DNA of 64,000 bases. Origin: Nocardioides ginsengisegetis (GTDB lineage: Bacteria > Actinomycetota > Actinomycetes > Propionibacteriales > Nocardioidaceae). The DNA is taken from contig NZ_JACGXA010000001.1 in the NCBI RefSeq assembly GCF_014138045.1, forward strand, positions 2,713,001 through 2,777,000, in the 5' to 3' direction. How positions within the stretch are numbered: position 1 is the stretch's first letter; the number at the start of each line of letters is the position of its first letter. The notes below the pieces were generated by a model. It was given only the letters and a program-made list of their open reading frames with translations. It did no database searches and was not told the origin of the DNA. The translations under genes were made by a program, and so were the position numbers. Below are positions 36,789 to 44,649 of this stretch, piece after piece.

Positions 36789-36802
36789 CCTGCCGCCCCG
36801 AT

Positions 36803-36831
36803 TTTTCCTGTCGGGCAGGCGCTGGTAATGT
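36803..36831 (+). promoter_or_regulatory. Probable promoter of tRNA-Lys
   Basis: TTTTCC (36803-36808) and TAATGT (36826-36831) are separated by 17 bp and end 17 bp before the tRNA. Confidence 0.45.
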
Positions 36832-36848
36832 TCACGTCGCTTCACCAC

Positions 36849-36924
<76 letters not shown>

Positions 36925-36929
36925 CTCAC

Positions 36930-36960
36930 CGAAGGCCGGTCCGACCAGGACCGGCCTTCG
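36930..36960 (+). terminator. Terminator of tRNA-Lys
   Basis: A 13-bp perfect stem (36930-36942 with 36948-36960), loop GACCA, six bases after the tRNA and followed by ATGCATTT. Confidence 0.8.
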
Positions 36961-37095
36961 ATGCATTTCGGGGACATCCTGCGCCGCGCCGGTCGCCATT
37001 TCCCCGGATGAGGCGATGGCGGCTCCGGGCGGCGGGAGTAGATCTGGCGAGAGCACCGAGCCGCTCCGTCTCATCCCCCCCTCAGGAGTAAAGCC

Positions 37096-38094
37096 ATGGT
37101 CATCAGACTGCTGTCGCGCCCCGGTCGCACCGGGCGCACCGTCGCCGCCGCCACCGTCCTGCTGATGACCGCGGCCCTGGGCGCGGGACTCGGAGCCGTG
37201 ACCACCGCGGCACAGGCGGGCGCACCACCCGCGCCCGTGACCTGGACCGTGCTCGTCGGGTCGCAGACCGATGACATGGCCATCCAGGGACAACGCTTCC
37301 TGCCCGGCGACATCACCATCGACGCCGGCGACACGGTCACCTGGCAGGCGAACGGGATGGAGATCCACACCGTGACGTTCCTCGACGGAGGTACGCCGCA
37401 GGCGAGCCTGCCCCCGCTCGACCCGACCGACCCGCAGCAGGTGACGCGGCAGGGTGGCGACACGATGGACGGCACGTCGTACTTCAACTCGGGAGTGCTG
37501 ACCACCGGGCCCGACGCCGGCCCGCTGCCCGTGCCCGCCTACGCGAGCTACTCGCTGACCTTCCCCGGCCAGGGCACCTTCACCTACTACTGCCTGGTGC
37601 ACGGCGTGATGATGCGCGGCGTGGTGCACGTGCAGCCCGCCGGCGCCCCCTACCCCGCCACCCAGGCCGACATCGACGCCGAGGCCCAGTGGCAGACCAA
37701 CGCCATCAACAACGACGGCTATGCGCTGTGGGACCAGGTCCGGGCGGCCAGCAGCCGGCACCGCGTCTTCATGGGCGCCGACGACGGCGTCGCGATGCTG
37801 ATGCGCTTCGTGCACCGCAAGGTGGTCATCCACCTCGGCCAGAAGGTGCACTTCCTCAACACGATGTCGGTGGGCGCCCCGCACACGGTGACGTTCGGCG
37901 AGGAGCCCCAGGGGCCGGCCATCTTCCAGCCCTCGGGCGACCCGACCGACTACGAGGGCGGCGACCTCCACTCGGGCTTCATGGTCCCGGGCTCGAAGTT
38001 CACCGTCACCTTCAACAAGGTCGGCCGGTTCCACTACATCTGTGCGCTCCACGACGACATGGGGATGAAGGGACTCGTCGTCGTCAGGCCCTGA
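37096..38094 (+). CDS. Exported double-cupredoxin (type 1 copper) protein
   Basis: A 332-residue exported protein. A signal peptide (basic RLLSRPGRTGRT, hydrophobic core, AQAGA) is followed by two plastocyanin-like domains. Each keeps the type 1 copper set: IHTVTF then YYCLVHGVMMRG in the first, and PHTVTF then YICALHDDMGMKG in the second. Two copper centres per chain are therefore expected, for extracellular electron transfer or copper handling. AGGAG precedes ATG 37096. The 3' end overlaps the convergent PCD-VOC gene by 11 bp. Confidence 0.88.
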   Translation: MVIRLLSRPGRTGRTVAAATVLLMTAALGAGLGAVTTAAQAGAPPAPVTWTVLVGSQTDDMAIQGQRFLPGDITIDAGDTVTWQANGMEIHTVTFLDGGTPQASLPPLDPTDPQQVTRQGGDTMDGTSYFNSGVLTTGPDAGPLPVPAYASYSLTFPGQGTFTYYCLVHGVMMRGVVHVQPAGAPYPATQADIDAEAQWQTNAINNDGYALWDQVRAASSRHRVFMGADDGVAMLMRFVHRKVVIHLGQKVHFLNTMSVGAPHTVTFGEEPQGPAIFQPSGDPTDYEGGDLHSGFMVPGSKFTVTFNKVGRFHYICALHDDMGMKGLVVVRP

Positions 38095-39253
38095 GCACCA
38101 GCTCGTTGCCCTCGGGGTCGGTGACGCGCCAGCGTCCCTCCGCCTCGTCCACGAGGCGGCCGCCGGCCCCGAGGACCGTGGCGAGGCGCTTCCGGGCGAC
38201 GTCCGCCGGCACGGCGAGCTCGACGTGGACGCGGTTGCGCTGACGGCGACGTTCGGCCTCCGAGGCGTCGATCTGCTGGAACACGAGCACCGGGTCGAGC
38301 CGGCGCGGGTCGTGGATGTCGCTCACCCCGACCCGCCGGTCGGCGGTGTAGCCGAGCGCCGCGGTCCAGAACGCGCGGAGCGCGGCGACGTCCGTGGCGT
38401 CGAGGAAGAGCTGGACGAAGCGCGGCAGCGCCGGGTCCGCCGTGGCCCCGAGGTCGCGGGCGGTCGCCTGGATGCGCGCGGCGAGGTCGGTGAAGTCGAG
38501 GTCGAGCCCGTGGGCGTCCGCGTCGGCCTGGTCCTTGCCGCTGTCGATGACCACCAGCCCGGGGCGCAGGTCGACGAGCAGGGGGAAGCCGGCGTCGTCG
38601 GCCAGCGCGGCGGCTGCCGCCGCGAGGTCGCGCTGCTGCGCCGACGAGGTGACGCGGTAGCACGCCATCGCGCCGAACACGACCTGCCAGTCGGAGGTCC
38701 CCGGCGACTCGCCGAGCGGGTCGCCCGGCACCAGGTCGACCTCGTTGCCGTCGGGGTCGGCGTGGCAGACGCCGTACGGGCCCGAGGGTTCACCGGGCCT
38801 CGCCCGCTCGACGGCCGCGGCCGGCCGGACCACGTCGAGGTGGATGCGGTTGCGCAGCGGGCGTTGCTCGGCCGACTCGCGGATGCGGAGCGCGGGGTCG
38901 CGCCGCAACGGGTCCGTCAGTCCGCCGGCGTCCGTGGGCGCGTAACCGAGGACGTCCTGCCAGAACGACCTCACGCCCGAGGGGTTCGCAGACTCGACCA
39001 CGACGACCAGGTGCTGCAGGACGGCCGGGTCCGCAGCGAGTCCGAGGTCGCGGGCCGCCGCCGACACCGCCTCCGCGCGCTCGTCAGGGTCGAGCCGCAC
39101 CCGTAGGCCCGTCGCGCGGAGGTCGATCGCGGCGTCGGGCGCCAGCTCCAGGATGCGTGCCGCCAGGCCAGCCCCCGCGGTCAATGAGGGGACGGCGAAC
39201 CATGCCGTCGCCACGCCGTCGACCGTCCGCCAGTCCGTTCCGATCCCCGTCAT
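38084..39253 (-). CDS. Tandem PCD-like plus VOC (glyoxalase) domain protein
   Basis: A 389-residue protein that reads as two copies of one module. Each copy begins with a stretch resembling pterin-4a-carbinolamine dehydratase (start to about residue 80; about 190-275). A VOC/glyoxalase domain follows (VVVESANPSGVRSFWQDVLGY...NRIHLDVV...DPDGNEVDL; then LFLDATDVAALRAFWTAALGY...NRVHVELAV...DPEGNELVL). Metal-binding residues are only partly conserved, so catalysis is uncertain. ATG 39253 has TACAGT exactly six bases upstream. No pterin pathway gene is nearby. Confidence 0.75.
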   Translation of the reverse strand: MTGIGTDWRTVDGVATAWFAVPSLTAGAGLAARILELAPDAAIDLRATGLRVRLDPDERAEAVSAAARDLGLAADPAVLQHLVVVVESANPSGVRSFWQDVLGYAPTDAGGLTDPLRRDPALRIRESAEQRPLRNRIHLDVVRPAAAVERARPGEPSGPYGVCHADPDGNEVDLVPGDPLGESPGTSDWQVVFGAMACYRVTSSAQQRDLAAAAAALADDAGFPLLVDLRPGLVVIDSGKDQADADAHGLDLDFTDLAARIQATARDLGATADPALPRFVQLFLDATDVAALRAFWTAALGYTADRRVGVSDIHDPRRLDPVLVFQQIDASEAERRRQRNRVHVELAVPADVARKRLATVLGAGGRLVDEAEGRWRVTDPEGNELVLRA

Positions 39254-39288
39254 GCCGGCACTGTAGGCCCGAGCCGCAGCTGGGCGCG

Positions 39289-39810
39289 TCAGGTGCTGTG
39301 CAGCTTGAGCACGATCTTGTCGGCGTGGCAGTTGTGGTTCTTGCCGGCCGTCGTCGGGGCGAAGAGCAGGACCAGCTTGCCGCCGAACGCGGTGGCGGCG
39401 TTGTTGGCGTCGGTCTTGGTCACGTTGATGGTGGTCTTCTCGGTGATCGTGTAGGCCTTCTCCACGATCCCACCGCTGTAGAGGAAGCAGGCCGACTTGT
39501 AGACCTCCGTGCCGGAGTACTGCGAGCCGTCCGGGTGCAGCACGGTCGTGACGGTCTTGGGGTGGCCGGTGTTGCGGGGCCGGACCAGGGTCGTGGCGCA
39601 CGCAGCGGGCGCGTCGCACTGCGCCGTGAACGACCAACGCTTCTTGGCCACGGACCCGACGCTGCTCGGACTGTTCTTGTCGTAGGTGATCTTGGTCTTC
39701 ACGACCCAGTGCCCGTCGAGCCGCGGTGAGCTCCCCGCACTGGCCGGGGCGGCGGGCGCGACAAGGGCGAGGACGGCGACCGCGGCGGCGGCGCGAAGGA
39801 GAACGGTCAT
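39289..39810 (-). CDS. Secreted protein of unknown function
   Basis: A 173-residue exported protein. The signal peptide runs to APASAG (about residue 26). The mature domain has four cysteines (FTAQCDAPAACATT, KSACFLYSG, NHNCHAD), probably two disulfides, and is rich in Thr and Lys. No family is recognised. ATG 39810 has TACGTT six bases upstream. It is upstream of the PCD-VOC gene, but each has its own promoter-like element. Confidence 0.75.
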   Translation of the reverse strand: MTVLLRAAAAVAVLALVAPAAPASAGSSPRLDGHWVVKTKITYDKNSPSSVGSVAKKRWSFTAQCDAPAACATTLVRPRNTGHPKTVTTVLHPDGSQYSGTEVYKSACFLYSGGIVEKAYTITEKTTINVTKTDANNAATAFGGKLVLLFAPTTAGKNHNCHADKIVLKLHST

Positions 39811-39879
39811 GGCCGAAACGTAGGCAGGATCCGTCCCCCTTCGACCGGTGAGCGGACGATTTCCCCGATCTGGGGGCCG

Positions 39880-40767
39880 TCAGGCGAGCGGGTGCTCCTC
39901 GAGCAGGCGGAGCACCAGGGCGAGGGGCGGCCAGCCACCGCGGCCGGCCCGGGTCACGGCGTACGCGCGCAGCGTGACGTCGGGGTCGCGCAGTGAGAGC
40001 AGGCGTACGCCGGGGAGCACCGGCTGGCCCGCCGGCAGCAGGCCGACCCCGAGGCCGGCCACGATCATGTCCTGCACGAGCTCGAGGCTGTCGGCGCGAT
40101 GGACGACGCGGGGCGAGAAGCCGGCCAGGGAGGCGAGCGTGCGCACCACCTCCTCGTCGGCGGTGTTGCGGGAGTTGACGATCCAGTCCCGCTCGCGGAC
40201 CGAGGCCAGGACGTCGAGGGAGGTCCCCGACGCCGTGTGGGCGGCCGGGACCCCGAGGTCCCAGCCCGCAGACCCCAGCGGCTGCGCCACGAGCGAGCGA
40301 TCGAAGGACGCCGGGGCGAGGTTGTAGTCGTAGGTCAGGGCCAGGTCGACGTCGTCGGCGGTGAGCAGCTCGAACGCCTCGGCCGGCTCGTGCTCGTGGA
40401 TCCGCAGGGACACATCGGGGTGCTCCGCGGCGAGCGCCCGCACCACCGGCAGCAGGCACTGGCGGACGCTGGTCGCGAAGGCCGCGACCCGCAGGGTCCC
40501 GGCCGGGTGGGCCTCGGGGTCGAGGTCGGCCCGGGCCGCCTCCAGGGCGGCCAGCACGGTGACGGCGTGGTCGGCGAGCCGACGGCCGGCGGGCGTGAGC
40601 CGCACCCGGCGGCCCTCGTGCTCCAGCAACGGGGTGCCGGCCTCCCGGGCGAGGGCGGCGATCTGCTGGGAGACCGTCGAGGTGGTCACGCCGAGGGTGT
40701 CGGCCACCTCACGCATCGACCCGAGTCTGGACAGGTGCAGGAGGAGCTCGAGGCGGCGCGGGTCCAT
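39880..40767 (-). CDS. LysR family transcriptional regulator
   Basis: A 295-residue LysR regulator. The helix-turn-helix (LELLLHLSRLGSMREVADTLGVTTSTVSQQIAALAREAGTPLLEHEGRRVRLTPAGRRL) is followed by a periplasmic-binding-like effector domain (TLRVAAFATSVRQCLLPVV...). ATG 40767 is chosen; GTG 40782 would add five residues and run into the operator. It is divergent from an EamA exporter across 83 bp holding a perfect palindrome, so it most likely controls that exporter. Confidence 0.9.
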   Translation of the reverse strand: MDPRRLELLLHLSRLGSMREVADTLGVTTSTVSQQIAALAREAGTPLLEHEGRRVRLTPAGRRLADHAVTVLAALEAARADLDPEAHPAGTLRVAAFATSVRQCLLPVVRALAAEHPDVSLRIHEHEPAEAFELLTADDVDLALTYDYNLAPASFDRSLVAQPLGSAGWDLGVPAAHTASGTSLDVLASVRERDWIVNSRNTADEEVVRTLASLAGFSPRVVHRADSLELVQDMIVAGLGVGLLPAGQPVLPGVRLLSLRDPDVTLRAYAVTRAGRGGWPPLALVLRLLEEHPLA

Positions 40768-40773
40768 GACTAC

Positions 40774-40796
40774 ATCGTTCACGATGGATGAACGAT
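40774..40796. promoter_or_regulatory. LysR-type operator
   Basis: ATCGTTCA (40774-40781) and TGAACGAT (40789-40796) form a perfect 8-bp inverted repeat with a 7-bp spacer, immediately upstream of the LysR start. A partial half-site GAACGAT recurs at about 40821-40827, nearer the EamA promoter. Confidence 0.7.
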
Positions 40797-40850
40797 CTGT
40801 CCATCGATCTCACGTGGACGCGAACGATCAGGGACGGCTCTACTGGACCC

Positions 40851-41831
40851 ATGACCACCGCCATCACCCACACCTCCGGACGTCCCGCCCCCACCGGCGC
40901 CCTGCTGGCGCTGGCGTCGATGACCTGCGTGCAGCTCGGGCTCGCGGCCTCGGTCGGCCTGCTCGACCGGGTCGGCGCCGAGGGCGCGGCCTGGCTGCGC
41001 CTGTCCTGGGCCGGCGCGATCGTGCTGCTCGTGCTGCGGCCCCGCCCGTGGACCATGTCGCGGCGCGCCCTCCGCGGCGCCGTGCTGCTCGGCGTCGTGA
41101 CCGGCGGGCTCACGATCCTCTTCATGGCCGCGGTCGCCCGGATCCCGCTCGGCACGGCCAGCGCGCTCGAGTTCCTCGGACCGTTGGGCGTCGCGGTCGC
41201 CCGCGGCCGCGGTGGCCGGGCCCTGGCATGGCCGGCGCTGGCGGCGATCGGCGTACTGCTCCTGACCCAGCCGTGGCACGGCGGGACCGACCCGGTCGGC
41301 ATCGCCTTCGCGCTGGCCGCGGCAGCCTGCTGGGCGGCGTACATCCTGCTGACCCAGGCGGTGGGCGACGAGCTCGAGGGTCTGCAGGGGCTCGCGATCT
41401 CGCTGCCGGTCGCCGGACTGGTCTCGACCGTGGTCGCCGGGCCACGGGTCGTGGAGTCGATCGAGCCCGGCATCCTGCTCGTGGGGCTCGGCCTCGCGCT
41501 GCTGCTGCCGGTGGTGCCCTTCAGCCTGGAGATGCTGGCGCTGCGCCGGCTCGACACGGCGGCGTTCGGGACCCTGATGAGCCTCGAGCCCGCGATCGCC
41601 CTGGTGGTCGGGTTCGTGCTGCTCGGCCAGCGGCCGGACGTGCTGGCGCTCGTCGGGATGGCCTTCGTCGTCACCGCCGGGGTCGGCGCCGAGCGGATCG
41701 GCGCGCGCGCGTCACGGCCCGTCGAGACCGGTGCCGTGCCAGCGCTCGCGGGTCTGGATCGCCCAGAACCACGCGAAGAGGCCGATGAGCAGGATCTCCA
41801 GCACCAGCAGCGCATGGTCCACGCCGGCTAG
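40851..41831 (+). CDS. EamA/DMT family exporter (RhtA-like)
   Basis: A 326-residue ten-helix drug/metabolite transporter, probably exporting an amino acid or similar small solute. Two EamA repeats are visible, the second ending LALVGMAFVVTAGVGAERIGAR. A hydrophilic tail of about 40 residues follows that is not typical of the family and is read antisense to the neighbouring membrane-protein gene. ATG 40851 has TCTACT six bases upstream (leaderless pattern). The divergent LysR gene and shared operator suggest effector-controlled export. Confidence 0.87.
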   Translation: MTTAITHTSGRPAPTGALLALASMTCVQLGLAASVGLLDRVGAEGAAWLRLSWAGAIVLLVLRPRPWTMSRRALRGAVLLGVVTGGLTILFMAAVARIPLGTASALEFLGPLGVAVARGRGGRALAWPALAAIGVLLLTQPWHGGTDPVGIAFALAAAACWAAYILLTQAVGDELEGLQGLAISLPVAGLVSTVVAGPRVVESIEPGILLVGLGLALLLPVVPFSLEMLALRRLDTAAFGTLMSLEPAIALVVGFVLLGQRPDVLALVGMAFVVTAGVGAERIGARASRPVETGAVPALAGLDRPEPREEADEQDLQHQQRMVHAG

Positions 41832-42539
41832 GGCCAGCACCGCCCAGACCAGCAGGCTCACGAGCATCAGCCCGGCGATGGCGCCGTACCAGGTCCGGGC
41901 GGCGTCGCGCATCGACGACGACCCGGCGCTGCGGCGCGCGTTGCCCCACACCACCCCGATGAGGCAGGCGAACATCACGATCGCCGCCGCGTAGTGGCCG
42001 AAGCGGAGGATGCCGGACCGCCAGGCCCAGAAGGCGACGGCGCCGCCGGCGTACAGCGCCGTCGCGACCGCGAGGCCCAGGACGTGCTGACGGTTGTCGT
42101 CGCCCCGCGCACGGTCCCGCCGGAGCACCAGCGCCGTCACGGCGAGGCCGACGGCCCCGACCAGGATCAGTGACCAGCCGTTGTTCTCCACCGAGGCCCG
42201 GCGTTGGGCGTCGTCGACCACGACCGAGGCGCAGCGGCCAGGGTGCGGGGTGGGCACCAGCGCCACGACCGGCGCCATCATGCCGGCGATGTTGAGGAGC
42301 ACGTCCTCGAGGTCGCTGTCGCCCTTGAGCACGACCATGCCGACCCCGATCGCGACGAGCGAACCGACGAGGACGCCCTGTGCCGGCGTGTAGTAGTAGG
42401 CACTCACCGAGGTCTGGAGACAGGCGAAGTCGACCTTCGCCCACGCGATCACCACCGCCGCGGCGAGGAACAGGATCATCAGCACCATGCCCAGCCGCAG
42501 GTAGCGGTAGGTCTTCACGACGTCGTCCCGAGACTCCAT
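41712..42539 (-). CDS. Polytopic membrane protein of unknown function
   Basis: A 275-residue protein with about seven transmembrane helices. The N-terminal region has FACLQTSVSAYYYTPAQGVLVGSLVAIG, then LLNIAGMMAPVVALVPTPHPGRC, a pattern I associate with a family of uncharacterised actinobacterial membrane proteins but cannot name. The C-terminal 120 bp overlap the 3' end of the EamA gene on the other strand. ATG 42539 has GAATCT seven bases upstream. Confidence 0.75.
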   Translation of the reverse strand: MESRDDVVKTYRYLRLGMVLMILFLAAAVVIAWAKVDFACLQTSVSAYYYTPAQGVLVGSLVAIGVGMVVLKGDSDLEDVLLNIAGMMAPVVALVPTPHPGRCASVVVDDAQRRASVENNGWSLILVGAVGLAVTALVLRRDRARGDDNRQHVLGLAVATALYAGGAVAFWAWRSGILRFGHYAAAIVMFACLIGVVWGNARRSAGSSSMRDAARTWYGAIAGLMLVSLLVWAVLALAGVDHALLVLEILLIGLFAWFWAIQTRERWHGTGLDGP

Positions 42540-42587
42540 GGTCTCCAGATTCCTCCGATCCGGCCGCGACGAATAGAGTTCTCCCCG

Positions 42588-42608
42588 TTGGTTGTCGACC
42601 GCAACCAA
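42588..42608. promoter_or_regulatory. Operator-like palindrome upstream of the MFS exporter
   Basis: TTGGTTG (42588-42594) and CAACCAA (42602-42608) form a perfect inverted repeat with a 7-bp spacer. TAGAGT (42573-42578) just upstream is a possible -10, so a bound repressor would cover the transcription start. Confidence 0.65.
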
Positions 42609-42629
42609 ATCACCTAGGAGCCCTCCCCC

Positions 42630-44096
42630 GTGACTTCCTCGCTTCGCGGGCGCCAGAGCATCACCTTCGCGGTGCTCGCGGTGTCCGTCTCGTCGTTCTC
42701 GCTGCTGCAGTCGCTGATCGTCCCCGTGCTGGCGCGCATCCAGATCGAGTTCCACACCGACCAGACCACGGTGACGTGGGTGCTGACCGCCTACCTGTTG
42801 TCGGCGTCGATCTGCACCCCGCTGCTCGGCCGGGTCGGCGACGTGGTCGGCAAGAAGCGGATGCTCGTGGTCACCCTCACCGCCCTGGCGGTCGGGTCGC
42901 TGGCCGCGGCGCTGGCGCCGACGATCGGCTGGCTGATCGCGGCCCGCGTCATCCAGGGCGCCGGCGGCGGCGTCCTCCCGCTGGCCTTCGGCATCATCCG
43001 CGACGAGTTCGACCCGAAGCGGGTCACCACCGCGCTCAGCGTGATCGCCTCGCTCACGGCCGTCGGGTTCGGCGCGGGCATCGTCATCGCCGGCCCGATC
43101 GTCGACGGGCTCGGCTACCACTGGCTCTTCTGGCTGCCCATGATCGCCACCGCGGTTGCCGCCGCGGCCGCCCTGGTCTTCATCCCCGAGTCCCCCGTCC
43201 GTACGGCGAGCCGCCTGCCCGTCGTGCCGGCGGTGCTGCTGGCCGTCTGGCTGGTCGCCCTGCTGCTCGGCCTGAGTGAGGGCAACTCCTGGGGCTGGTC
43301 CTCCGGACGGATCCTCGGCCTGTTCGCCGTCGCCGTGGTCGTGATGGTCGCGTGGGTGCGCGTCGAGATGCGCGTGCCGGTGCCGATGATCGACATGCAG
43401 ATGATGCGCCGCCGCGGCGTGTGGACGACCAACGTCGTGGCCGCCTTCGTCGGCTTCGGCATGTTCGCGGCGTTCGGCTTCCTGCCGCAGTTCCTGCAGA
43501 CGCCTTCGGCCGCGGGCTACGGCTTCGACGCGACCATCTCCGAGTCCGGCCGGCTGCTGCTGCCCTCGGCCGTGGCCAGCTTCGCGGTCGGCTTCTTCAC
43601 CGCCCGCCTCATCCACGTCTTCGGGGCCCGCCTGGTCATCGTCACCGGCGCCTTCCTCAGCGGCCTGGCCTTCCTGTCCATGGGCCTCTTCCACGACGCC
43701 ACCTGGCAGCTGTACGCCGCCACGACCCTGCAGGGCATCGGCTCCGGCCTGGTGTTCTCCAGCCTCGCCGGTGTCGTGATCGCCTCGGTCCCGCGCGAGC
43801 AGACCGGCGTGGCCTCGGGCATGAACGCCAACATCCGCACCATCGGCGGCTCCATCGGGTCCGCGGTGATGGCCGGCATCGTGACCGCCCACCTCGAGCC
43901 GAGCGGCATCCCCGTCGAGCGCGGCTACACCGTCGGGTTCGCGATGCTCGGCGTCGCCATGGTCTTCGCGGCCATCGCGGCGGCGATGATCCCCGACACC
44001 CACGAGCAGCCGACGAGCGGACCGCTCGAGGACGCGGAGAACGCCGAGCTGGGTTTCGTGGCCACCGGCCGCACGGAGTCCTCCGTCGCGGACTGA
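42630..44096 (+). CDS. MFS drug exporter, DHA2 (14-helix) type
   Basis: A 488-residue major facilitator with about fourteen helices. The motif A loop is LLGRVGDVVGKKRML; RVIQGAGGGVLPLAFGIIRDEF and GAGIVIAGPIVDGLGYHWLFW are characteristic of DHA2 drug/H+ antiporters. GTG 42630 is preceded by GGAG about ten bases upstream. The promoter carries a palindrome that probably binds a repressor encoded elsewhere. The F420-type oxidoreductase gene follows at 16 bp with its own promoter-like element. Confidence 0.9.
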   Translation: MTSSLRGRQSITFAVLAVSVSSFSLLQSLIVPVLARIQIEFHTDQTTVTWVLTAYLLSASICTPLLGRVGDVVGKKRMLVVTLTALAVGSLAAALAPTIGWLIAARVIQGAGGGVLPLAFGIIRDEFDPKRVTTALSVIASLTAVGFGAGIVIAGPIVDGLGYHWLFWLPMIATAVAAAAALVFIPESPVRTASRLPVVPAVLLAVWLVALLLGLSEGNSWGWSSGRILGLFAVAVVVMVAWVRVEMRVPVPMIDMQMMRRRGVWTTNVVAAFVGFGMFAAFGFLPQFLQTPSAAGYGFDATISESGRLLLPSAVASFAVGFFTARLIHVFGARLVIVTGAFLSGLAFLSMGLFHDATWQLYAATTLQGIGSGLVFSSLAGVVIASVPREQTGVASGMNANIRTIGGSIGSAVMAGIVTAHLEPSGIPVERGYTVGFAMLGVAMVFAAIAAAMIPDTHEQPTSGPLEDAENAELGFVATGRTESSVAD

Positions 44097-44112
44097 CGCC
44101 TAGGCTCGGAGC

Positions 44113-44532
44113 ATGGAGATCGAGAAGGCCGTCGCAGCCGCCCGTGCCAACCACCAGGCCGTCCTGACCACCTTGAAGGGCGACGGGAAGCCACAACTCT
44201 CCAACGTCCTGCAGGCGGTCGGAGAGGACGGCCTGATCCGCATCTCGACCACCGCCGACCGCGCCAAGTACGCCAACGTGCGTCGTACGCCGTGGGTCGC
44301 CGTGCACGTCAACGGCGACAACTTCTGGTCCTACGCCGTCATCGAGGGCGAGGCCGAGACCTCCCAGGTGGCCGCGACGCCCGACGACGACGCCGTCGAG
44401 GAGCTCGTGGAGCTCTACCGCTCGCTCCAGGGCGAGCACGCGGACTGGGACGACTACCGCGCGGCCATGGTGCGCGACCGGCGCGTGGTGATCCGGGTCC
44501 GCCCGACCCGGGCGTACGGCGCCCTGCGCTGA
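44113..44532 (+). CDS. PPOX-class F420-dependent oxidoreductase
   Basis: A 139-residue split-barrel flavin/deazaflavin oxidoreductase (FDOR-B type). Typical motifs are HQAVLTTLKGDGKPQLSNVLQAV, IRISTTADRAKYANVRRTPWVAVHV and YAVIEGEAETS. These enzymes use F420 to reduce diverse cytosolic substrates. ATG 44113 follows TAGGCT by six bases without a Shine-Dalgarno. The substrate cannot be inferred. Confidence 0.88.
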   Translation: MEIEKAVAAARANHQAVLTTLKGDGKPQLSNVLQAVGEDGLIRISTTADRAKYANVRRTPWVAVHVNGDNFWSYAVIEGEAETSQVAATPDDDAVEELVELYRSLQGEHADWDDYRAAMVRDRRVVIRVRPTRAYGALR

Positions 44533-44581
44533 GGCCTCCGGGGCGCCGATTCGTGGGTTCCGGGCCCCCGGCTCAGGATTT

Positions 44582-44623
44582 CCTCAAGACCTCCCGAAGG
44601 TTGAATCTGGAACCGTCTTGAGG
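44582..44623. promoter_or_regulatory. Inverted repeat upstream of the secreted repeat protein
   Basis: CCTCAAGAC (44582-44590) and GTCTTGAGG (44615-44623) are perfect inverted repeats 24 bp apart, ending 26 bp before the ATG. They could be an operator pair or a leader hairpin. Confidence 0.45.
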
Positions 44624-44649
44624 CGGATTTCCGGTGCCAGAGTCCTCTC

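Noticed and set aside
40768..40782. Upstream GTG 40782 as the LysR start
   Set aside because: It has no ribosome site, it would run into the operator palindrome, and ATG 40767 gives the usual LysR N-terminal length.
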